NCBI GenBank assembly: GCA_902470835.1
Contig: CABRHR010000014.1
Location: 1-28,699 of the forward strand
Direction: 5' to 3'
Origin: an uncultured Collinsella sp.
GTDB taxonomy: Bacteria; Actinomycetota; Coriobacteriia; Coriobacteriales; Coriobacteriaceae
DNA length: 28,699 bases
Of the stretch, positions 23,191 through 28,699 are shown piece by piece. The position numbers and the translations under genes are program-made. The first letter of the stretch is position 1. Each line of letters opens with the position of its first letter. The notes under the pieces are model-generated. The model was not told the origin of the DNA. It made no database searches and worked only from the letters and a program-made list of their open reading frames with translations.

Positions 23191-23895
23191 ATGGCAATCA
23201 AGGTGTTCGCTGACGGTGCAAATCTCGAGGGCATGCTCGACATGTACGAGAACGGTAACGTTCAGGGCTTCACGACCAACCCCTCCCTTATGAAGAAGGG
23301 CGGCGTGACGGATTACCGCGCGTTTGCCAAGGAGGTTCTGGCGCACATCACCGATGTGTCCGTGTCCTTTGAGGTGTTTGCCGACGACGTCGAGACCATG
23401 GAGGTCGAGGCTCGCGAGATCGCTACCTGGGCCGACAACGTCTACGTCAAGATTCCCTGTGTGACCACCAAGGGCGAGTCCACCGCCGAGCTGGTGCATA
23501 AACTCTCCGTCGACGGCATCAAGGTCAACGTCACCACCATCTTCACGCCCGAGCAGGTCGACGAGATGGTCGAGGCCGTTGACGCCGAGACCCCGTCCAT
23601 CATCTCGCTGTTTGCCGGCCGTATTGCCGATACCGGCGTCGATCCCATTCCGTTTATGACGGAGTCGGTTAAGAAGGCGGCCGCCAAGCCCAACTGCGAG
23701 GTCCTGTGGGCGTCCACGCGCGAGCTCATCAACATTTACCAGGCCGAAGCTTGCGGCTGCCAGATCATCACGGTGCCCAACAACATCCTGGCCAAGCGCA
23801 AGAACATCGGTCGCGACCCGTACGAGGTCTCGCTCGACACCGTCCGCGGTTTTGCCAAGGATATCGCCTCGCTCGGCTTTCATATTCTGCCGTAA
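23191..23895 (+). CDS. Transaldolase family protein
   Basis: A 234-residue class I aldolase-fold enzyme of the short transaldolase / fructose-6-phosphate aldolase group, cytoplasmic, in the non-oxidative pentose phosphate pathway. GFTTNPSLM (26-34) matches the family's conserved N-terminal motif, and Lys87 in VYVKIP is the expected Schiff-base lysine. TTIFTPEQ, SLFAGRIADTG and ASTRELINIY follow in family order. ATG 23191 has AAAGGA 9 bases upstream; a GTG at 23167 precedes that site. The gene appears monocistronic, with an operator-like palindrome before it and a composite palindrome with terminator after it. True transaldolase and F6P aldolase cannot be separated by eye. Confidence 0.92.
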   Translation: MAIKVFADGANLEGMLDMYENGNVQGFTTNPSLMKKGGVTDYRAFAKEVLAHITDVSVSFEVFADDVETMEVEAREIATWADNVYVKIPCVTTKGESTAELVHKLSVDGIKVNVTTIFTPEQVDEMVEAVDAETPSIISLFAGRIADTGVDPIPFMTESVKKAAAKPNCEVLWASTRELINIYQAEACGCQIITVPNNILAKRKNIGRDPYEVSLDTVRGFAKDIASLGFHILP

Positions 23896-23913
23896 GCAAG
23901 GGTACCCCCTGTA

Positions 23914-24103
23914 GCGACGTGCAAAATCGAGAGTATTCTGCAAAGTAAAGGCTTTTACCAGTTGGCTGAAGCACAGAACAGCCCCCGTTTTGGCTCTCAA
24001 GACGCTAAAACGGGGGCTGTTTTTGAGTTTATGACCTCTGCGGGGCTCTGCGGGACAGTTGGAGAGGCGGAAATTGCAGAATACTCGCGATTTTGCACGT
24101 CGC
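23914..24103. repeat. 190-bp composite palindrome, type F, enclosing a terminator
   Basis: Outer arms 23914-23943 and 24074-24103 are complementary at 29 of 30 positions; the left arm starts GCGACGTGCAAAATCG and the right arm ends in its complement. Inside is the strong hairpin at 23977-24021. It fills most of the gap between the convergent transaldolase and tex genes. The structure resembles a miniature inverted-repeat element; no target-site duplication is obvious. Confidence 0.88.
23977..24025 (+). terminator. Strong intrinsic terminator between transaldolase and tex
   Basis: AACAGCCCCCGTTTT (23977-23991) pairs perfectly over 15 bp with 24007-24021, and the right arm runs into TTTTT on the plus strand. 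On the minus strand the stem is the same but the T-run is short, so it mainly serves the transaldolase gene. Confidence 0.9.
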
Positions 24104-24130
24104 GAAGAGGGGGACGTCCGCTTTGGCGCG

Positions 24131-26278
24131 TTACTTCCCCTGCACCATGGTGAGGGAGATCTTCTTGCGGTCGCGATCGACCTTTTCTACCCACACCTTC
24201 ACCGTGTCGCCGACGCGCACCACGTCGCTGGGGTGCTTGACGAAGCGGCTGGCCAGCTTGGAGATGTGTACGAGGCCGTCTTGATGTACGCCCACGTCGA
24301 CGAAGGCGCCAAAGTCGACGACATTGCGCACCGTGCCCTTGAGCTCCATGCCGGGCTTCAGGTCGTCGATGGAAAGCGCCGAGCGGCTAAAGACCACCTC
24401 GGGCGCGTCGTCGCGTGGGTCGCGGCCGGGCTTCTTGAGCTCGTTGACGATGTCGATAAGCGTTAGGGTGCCGCATTCCAGGTCGCTTGCCAGTGCCGAG
24501 ATGCTGCCCAGGCGGCGCTCGATGTCGGGCACGCCGCCGCGGCTGAGCTCGCTGGCTGCCACACCGGCGCGGTCCAAGACGGCCGTTGCCACCTCGTAGC
24601 TCTCGGGGTGGACGCTCGTCGCGTCGAGCGGGTTCTTGCCGCCGCTGATGCGCAAAAAGCCCGCCGCGTTGAGATATGCCTTGGGTCCCAGCTTGGGAAC
24701 CTTTTTGAGCTGGCGGCGATCGGTAAAGGCGCCGTTTTCCTCGCGGTAGGCCACGATGTTCTTGGCCACGCTCGGCGTAATGCCCGACACGTATCCCAGC
24801 AGGCTCGCGCTCGCGGTGTTCACATCGACGCCTACGCGGTTGACGACGTCCTCCACCACGTGGCCCAGGGTGCGTGAGAGCTCGGCCTGATCAAGGTCGT
24901 GCTGGTACTGACCCACGCCAATGGACTGGGGCGGAATCTTGAAGAGCTCTGCCAGCGGATCTTGCAGGCGGCGACCCAGGCTCATGGCGCCGCGCACGGT
25001 GACGTCCAGGTCGGGGTACTCCTGGCTCGCGAGCTCGGAGGCCGAGTACACCGATGCACCGGCCTCGTTGACGATGGTGTAGCGGAGGCCGGGTGCCTGC
25101 TCGGCAATGAACTCCGAGACGACTTCCTCGGTCTCGCGGCTGGCGGTGCCGTTGCCGATGACGATGGTGTTGACGCCGTCTTTCTTGACGAGGCGAGCGA
25201 GCTCGCGCTTGGTGCCGGCGACGTCGTGGCGCGGCTTGGTGGGGTAGACCACGCCGTGGTCGAGCAGCTTGCCGGTCTCGTCCATGACGGCGACCTTGCA
25301 GCCGGTGCGGTAGCCCGGATCGAGCGCGAGCACGCGGGCGCCGCGCACGGGGCGTGCCGAGAGCAGGCCCTCGAGATTCTTGGCAAAGACGTTGATGGCC
25401 TCGGTCTGGGCGCGAACGGTGAGTTTGGCGCGGGCCTCGCGCTCCAGCGAGGGGGCCATGAGGCGCTTGTAGCCGTCGGCGATGGCGGCATCGAAGACGG
25501 GCGCGAATACGCCCTGGCGTCGGGGCCAACGGCTGCCGAGGCGTGTCGTGGCGGCGGCGCCGTCGACGTTCACGCGCACGCGGAGCTTGCCCTCGCGCTC
25601 GCCGCGGTCGATAGCCAGCACGCGGTGGTTGGGTATACGGCGCAGCGGCTCGTCAAAGTTGTAGTAGGGCTCGTAGGGGGTCTTCTCGGCGGGGTCGGTG
25701 GCCTCGACGACGATATCGGCGGTGTTTTGCGTAAAGGCGCGCAGGTCGGCGACGTTCTCGGGGTCCTCGGCCACCGTCTCGGCCACGATGTCCGCCGCCC
25801 CGGCGAGCGCCTTTTCGGGCGTGTTGAAGCCGGCGTCCTCGTTGACGTAGGCCGCGGCGGCGTCGAGCGCGCTGCCCTTGGCGGAGGCCTGCATGATGAT
25901 CATGTTGGCGAGCGGCTCCAGGCCGGCCTCGCGAGCCTTCTGCGCGCGGGTCATGCGCTTTTTGCGGTAGGGCTTGTAGAGGTCCTCGACGCGCTGGAGC
26001 TGCGTGGCCTCGCGAATCTGCTGCTCGAGCTCGGGCGTGAGTTTGCCCTGGGCATCGATGAGCAGGATGACGTCCTCCTTGCGCTGCTCAAGATTGCGCA
26101 GGTAGGACAGGCGCTCATCGAGCGCGCGTAGGGCGACGTCGTCCATGCCGCCCGTGGCTTCCTTGCGGTAGCGCGAGATAAAGGGGATGGTGTTGCCCTC
26201 GTCGATGAGCTTGACGGCCGCCTCGACATTGGCGGCCTTAAGGTTGAGCTCGCGGGCGAGCTGGGCGATAAGATCCAT
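24131..26278 (-). CDS. tex: Tex family S1 RNA-binding protein
   Basis: A 715-residue Tex protein, a conserved cytoplasmic nucleic-acid-binding factor linked to transcription. The N-terminal helical region has NTIPFISRYRKEATGGMDD; a YqgF-like RNase H fold (about 311-440) begins VLALDPGYRTGCKVAV; helix-hairpin-helix repeats lie around 485-560 (GYVSGITPSVAKNIVAYR); and a C-terminal S1 domain (about 638-712) contains GTVRNVVDFGAFVDVGVHQD. ATG 26278 follows AAGGAG; the open frame extends 29 codons further upstream without a site. The length is slightly below the usual ~720-780. No operon partner; long palindromes flank it on both sides. Confidence 0.95.
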   Translation of the reverse strand: MDLIAQLARELNLKAANVEAAVKLIDEGNTIPFISRYRKEATGGMDDVALRALDERLSYLRNLEQRKEDVILLIDAQGKLTPELEQQIREATQLQRVEDLYKPYRKKRMTRAQKAREAGLEPLANMIIMQASAKGSALDAAAAYVNEDAGFNTPEKALAGAADIVAETVAEDPENVADLRAFTQNTADIVVEATDPAEKTPYEPYYNFDEPLRRIPNHRVLAIDRGEREGKLRVRVNVDGAAATTRLGSRWPRRQGVFAPVFDAAIADGYKRLMAPSLEREARAKLTVRAQTEAINVFAKNLEGLLSARPVRGARVLALDPGYRTGCKVAVMDETGKLLDHGVVYPTKPRHDVAGTKRELARLVKKDGVNTIVIGNGTASRETEEVVSEFIAEQAPGLRYTIVNEAGASVYSASELASQEYPDLDVTVRGAMSLGRRLQDPLAELFKIPPQSIGVGQYQHDLDQAELSRTLGHVVEDVVNRVGVDVNTASASLLGYVSGITPSVAKNIVAYREENGAFTDRRQLKKVPKLGPKAYLNAAGFLRISGGKNPLDATSVHPESYEVATAVLDRAGVAASELSRGGVPDIERRLGSISALASDLECGTLTLIDIVNELKKPGRDPRDDAPEVVFSRSALSIDDLKPGMELKGTVRNVVDFGAFVDVGVHQDGLVHISKLASRFVKHPSDVVRVGDTVKVWVEKVDRDRKKISLTMVQGK

Positions 26279-26359
26279 GGAACTCCTTGCGTTTAAGGTG
26301 CGTTTGCAGCACAGGGCTACCAAGGATACCACCCGTCCCAAAAGACTGTTTTGAGGCCG

Positions 26360-26521
26360 CGCCACGAAAACGGCCTATCTACTACGTTTGACCCGCAGGG
26401 GGCGACCATACGCTGGTTTTTCGAAAATCGGCAAGCCGTCTACCTGCGGTTTTAATTTTGCGATTCTCGGTGTGGTTGGGGGTGACCGGTTAAACGTAGT
26501 AGATGGGCCCATTTCGTGGCG
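26360..26521. repeat. 162-bp palindromic element, type D
   Basis: 34-bp arms 26360-26393 and 26488-26521 are complementary at 30 of 34 positions, with ATCTACTACGTTT fully conserved. Inside, CCGCAGG (26393-26399) pairs with CCTGCGG (26443-26449), followed by TTTTAATTTT. The nested layout is like those at 6068-6196 and 23914-24103. No target duplication was seen. Confidence 0.88.
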
Positions 26522-26595
26522 AACGGATTAAGTTGGGGCGCAAGATAGCCGGTGTCCCAGAAAAATCATCGGGCAGATGTGGCAGTAAAGTAGCT

Positions 26596-26630
26596 AAAAA
26601 GCCCCGCGGGCAGGAGGCTGCTTGCGGGGC
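26596..26630 (-). terminator. Intrinsic terminator of the dehydrogenase gene
   Basis: On the minus strand GCCCCGC...GCGGGGC forms an imperfect 13-bp stem (26618-26630 with 26601-26613) followed directly by TTTTTAG. Confidence 0.8.
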
Positions 26631-26651
26631 GAAGAAGAGGGGCTTATTTGT

Positions 26652-26694
26652 GGCGGGCCGAGGGGTTCGGCATAGGAGTTTGCCGCGGCCCGCC
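26652..26694 (-). terminator. Second GC-rich hairpin just after the dehydrogenase stop
   Basis: GGCGGGCCG (26652-26660) and CGGCCCGCC (26686-26694) pair perfectly over 9 bp. It lies 8 bases after the stop codon, is followed by ACAAATAAG rather than a T-run, and stands before the stronger terminator. Confidence 0.55.
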
Positions 26695-26702
26695 CTAAAA
26701 CT

Positions 26703-27743
26703 TTAAAGCTCGACGAGGTTGCCGGTCTCGGCGGCCTCCTTGACGGCGTTGAGAAGCGTGAGCGTCTTGACGTTATCGGCGGGGGTCACGACGGGCTCGA
26801 CCTCGCGGCGGACGACCTTCACAAAGTGCTTGAGCTGCATCTTGTGCGGCAGCGCCGGGTCCACGGCCGGGATCTCCATCTGCAGCGGCTTGTGCCAGTT
26901 GGAGGCGCCGTCGTAGGAGAACTGGTGCAGGCGGGGCAGCGACAGGGCGCCCTTAGTGCCGCCGATAAAGTAGGCGTCGGCGTCGAAGGGACGGTACTGC
27001 GGATCCTCGCGAGCGGTCGCCTCCCAGTTCCAGGGGCTGGCGGTGGCGTCAGAGATGGTCATGCTCGCGAGCGCGCCGTCGGCAAAACGGACGTTGACCA
27101 CGGCGGAGTCCTCGGTCTCAAAACCGCGGGCGGCGCTGGACTGCATACCCTGGACGGCAACGGGCTCGCCCAGCAGGTAGCGGAGCAGGTCGACGTCGTG
27201 CACCAGGTTGACCAGGATCGGGCCGGCACCCTTCTTGCGGCGCCACTCGACATCGAAATACTCGTCATTCTTATAGATCATGTAGTGGAAGCTCGACACG
27301 GTGAGCTTGCCCAGCTCGCCGGACTCGATGATTTCCTTGGCCTTGTTGACGAAGGGGTTGTGGCGACGGTGCTGACCCACGAGCACGGGCACGCCGGCGG
27401 TCTCGGCCTCGGCGGCGAAGGCCTGGGCATCCTCGAGATCGTTGGAGATCGGCTTTTCGACCAGCGGCACGATGTTGCGCTTCACAGCCTCGCGAGCAAC
27501 GCCCAGGTGCAGGTCGTTGGGGGTGGCGATAATGACGGCCTCGGGCTTGACCTCGTCCATCATCTGGGCGGGATCGGTGTAAAACGGCACGCCGGCGGCC
27601 TCGGCCGTGGCGCGGGCGCCCTCAAAGGCGTCGGCGATGGCGACGAGCTCGGCCTCGGGCTCCTCGGTGACAAAGCGGATGTGGTTGCGGCCCATGGCGC
27701 CGGCGCCGATAACGGCAATGCGGACGGGGTTGAGCTCAGACAT
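26703..27743 (-). CDS. Gfo/Idh/MocA family NAD(P)-dependent dehydrogenase
   Basis: A 346-residue oxidoreductase of the glucose-fructose oxidoreductase / inositol dehydrogenase family, cytoplasmic, acting on a sugar, inositol or related polyol. The N-terminal Rossmann fold has VIGAGAMGRNH (GxGxxG 13-18); EKP (96-98) carries the conserved catalytic-site Lys97; and HDVDLLRYLLGE with His182 matches the family's active-site histidine region. ATG 27743 follows AAGGAG at good spacing. It lies 69 bases downstream of an MFS transporter on the same strand with a type B palindrome between, so uptake of the substrate by that carrier is plausible. Two hairpins end the unit. The substrate is unknown. Confidence 0.92.
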   Translation of the reverse strand: MSELNPVRIAVIGAGAMGRNHIRFVTEEPEAELVAIADAFEGARATAEAAGVPFYTDPAQMMDEVKPEAVIIATPNDLHLGVAREAVKRNIVPLVEKPISNDLEDAQAFAAEAETAGVPVLVGQHRRHNPFVNKAKEIIESGELGKLTVSSFHYMIYKNDEYFDVEWRRKKGAGPILVNLVHDVDLLRYLLGEPVAVQGMQSSAARGFETEDSAVVNVRFADGALASMTISDATASPWNWEATAREDPQYRPFDADAYFIGGTKGALSLPRLHQFSYDGASNWHKPLQMEIPAVDPALPHKMQLKHFVKVVRREVEPVVTPADNVKTLTLLNAVKEAAETGNLVEL

Positions 27744-27773
27744 TTCGACTCCTTAATACTGGTGACCGGTGGA

Positions 27774-27804
27774 ATGCGACAAAGGGGCTGTCCCTTCGTC
27801 GCAT
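27774..27804 (-). repeat. Type B palindrome, copy 3
   Basis: ATGCGACAAAGGG (27774-27786) and CCCTTCGTCGCAT (27792-27804) are complementary except for one A-C pair, which becomes a G-U wobble in minus-strand RNA, the strand on which both flanking genes are read. The core matches the palindromes at 14529-14561 and 17015-17052. It begins 8 bases after the MFS stop. Confidence 0.85.
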
Positions 27805-27812
27805 CGGTAAAA

Positions 27813-28652
27813 CTAGGCGGACTTCTTCTTGCTGTCGGAGACCATCATGTAGACGGTGAGCACGACGGCGATGGCGGCGATCACGATGGCGCCGTAGAAG
27901 GACTGCTGGTAGGCGGCGCTGCCGGCCTCGGCGTGATACAGCACGGCGGTGATAGGCTGGCTGATCCAGGTGGAAGCGGCGTAGCCCAGGAACATGATGC
28001 CGTAGTTGACGCCGATGTTGCTGGTGCCGAAGGCGCCACCGGTGAGCGGCGGGTAGATGACGAGCAGGGCGCCAAAGCTAAAGCCGAGCAGGGCGAGCGC
28101 CACGAAGAACATGCTCTGTGTAAAGCTCATCGACATGATGACGAGCGCGACGATGGTGACGACAAGGCTGATGAGCAGCGACTTGTAGGCACCGAGCTTG
28201 TCGATGATCTGACCAAAGGACAGACGGCCGACCAGGTTGGCGCAGGTGTTGACGGAGACGACCACACCGCCGAGGGCGACGGCTGCGGCGCTCGTGGGGT
28301 CGGCGAAGAGCTGGACGGCGGCGATGGAGGCAACCTTGCCGACGAGCAGGGTGCCGGCGGTGGCGGCAAAGGCGAAGGTGATAATGAGGACCCAGAAGCG
28401 CGGGGTCTTGACCATCTCGCCCGGGGTGAGGTCGCCGAAGGTGCCGGCATGCGCGCCGCCCTTGGGGGCCTCGAAGCCCTCGGGCAGCCAGCCGGCCTCG
28501 GGGGCCTTCAGGAACAGGGCGGAGGCGGCGATCGTCACAAAGAAGATGACGCCGAGTGCCTTGAGGGCGCCAAAGATGCCCAGGCTCGGGATGAGCAGCG
28601 AGGCGAGCACCGGGGACAGCACAGCGGGGCCGGCGGTCGAAGCAGCGAGGGT
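27813..28652 (-). CDS. MFS transporter, OFA-like, N-terminus missing at contig end
   Basis: The C-terminal ~280 residues of a major facilitator carrier, cut at 28652 where adapter sequence begins. LTPGEMVKTPRFWVLIITFA and VNTCANLVGRLSFGQIIDKLG are typical of the oxalate/formate antiporter (OFA) family, which has 12 helices and about 400-450 residues; roughly the last half to two thirds is present. The central loop and later helices are intact and the protein ends in SDSKKKSA. An apparent start giving MYKRQ is an artefact: those five codons are read from the transposase mosaic end. The downstream dehydrogenase suggests a shared substrate. OFA members carry organic acids; the substrate here is not determinable. 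Confidence 0.88.
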   Translation of the reverse strand, partial: TLAASTAGPAVLSPVLASLLIPSLGIFGALKALGVIFFVTIAASALFLKAPEAGWLPEGFEAPKGGAHAGTFGDLTPGEMVKTPRFWVLIITFAFAATAGTLLVGKVASIAAVQLFADPTSAAAVALGGVVVSVNTCANLVGRLSFGQIIDKLGAYKSLLISLVVTIVALVIMSMSFTQSMFFVALALLGFSFGALLVIYPPLTGGAFGTSNIGVNYGIMFLGYAASTWISQPITAVLYHAEAGSAAYQQSFYGAIVIAAIAVVLTVYMMVSDSKKKSA

Positions 28653-28699
28653 CTGTCTCTTATACACATCTCCGAGCCCACGAGACGCTACGCTATCTC
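28653..28699. other. Illumina Nextera adapter and index, not genomic
   Basis: 28653-28671 is the Tn5 mosaic-end read-through CTGTCTCTTATACACATCT; 28672-28686 is CCGAGCCCACGAGAC, the rest of the Nextera read-2 adapter. 28687-28694, GCTACGCT, is the i7 index position and matches what I recall as N709; ATCTC then begins the P7 adapter. It should be trimmed. Confidence 0.98.

Larger units (their letters stand above)
26279..26702. other. Gene-free stretch between tex and the dehydrogenase gene
   Basis: It contains the 162-bp palindrome at 26360-26521 and two terminator-like hairpins at 26596-26630 and 26652-26694. The 81 bases next to tex must hold its promoter, but I could not fix -35/-10 boxes. 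A 67-codon plus-strand frame here overlaps the palindrome and hairpins and is not credible. Confidence 0.6.

Noticed and set aside
23962..24153. 63-codon plus-strand frame
   Set aside because: It runs through the terminator and palindrome arm between convergent genes.
26503..26706. 67-codon plus-strand frame
   Set aside because: It overlaps the right arm of a palindrome and two terminator hairpins, and has no recognisable domain.
28653..28667. ATG start giving an N-terminus MYKRQ for the MFS transporter
   Set aside because: These codons are transposase mosaic-end adapter, not genome.

Overview
The window looks like one assembled contig from a high-GC Gram-positive gut actinobacterium of the Coriobacteriia, most likely Collinsella or a close relative. 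That is an inference from codon style (roughly 60% GC in most genes), gene content, strong AGGAG-type ribosome binding sites, an LAxTG-anchored surface protein and an LTA-synthase-like enzyme. The last 47 bases are not genomic: they are Illumina Nextera adapter plus index, so the window ends at a library-fragment end and the last gene is cut there.

Layout. 75-3848: a two-gene heterodimeric ABC exporter, one subunit carrying the degenerate ATP site; its nucleotide-binding domain is a low-GC patch. 3876-5141 (-): an accessory AAA/DUF4143 ATPase of lower GC. 5142-5467: a gene-free stretch with four 23-bp-phased repeats and a promoter. 5468-6025: a flavodoxin of the BilS-like type. 6026-6826: about 800 gene-free bases holding a nested palindrome, an eight-unit 62-bp array of hairpins and short AAAATGAG repeats. 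6827-10915: a 1362-residue secreted, wall-anchored protein with FG-GAP-like, Fn3 and Ig-like parts. 11164-13464 (-): an LTA-synthase-family membrane sulfatase. 13678-14526: nitroreductase. 14686-19424: a potassium cluster with Kup, a 64-residue membrane protein, a short KdpD-like kinase without the N-terminal KdpD/Usp module, and a KdpE-like regulator. 19555-22077 (-): an RlmKL-type fused 23S rRNA methyltransferase whose first catalytic half lacks the usual NPPY motif. 22153-22980: HAD phosphatase. 23191-23895: transaldolase-family enzyme. 24131-26278 (-): Tex. 26703-27743 (-) and 27813-28652 (-): a Gfo/Idh/MocA dehydrogenase downstream of a truncated OFA-type MFS transporter.

How parts may work together. 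Kup, the small membrane protein and the KdpDE-like pair form a plausible potassium sensing and uptake unit. The MFS carrier and the dehydrogenase form a likely uptake and oxidation pair. The ABC pair forms one exporter. The other genes are mainly housekeeping (rRNA methylation, Tex, transaldolase, HAD).

The most unusual feature is the intergenic DNA. Many gaps carry long, often nested, inverted repeats. One kind occurs twice and another three times within the window, with sequence changes that preserve pairing, and several sit just 3' of a stop codon. Together with the 62-bp hairpin array upstream of the giant surface protein, these are the best candidates for something undescribed. No tRNA, rRNA, CRISPR array, intact insertion sequence or phage gene was recognised.
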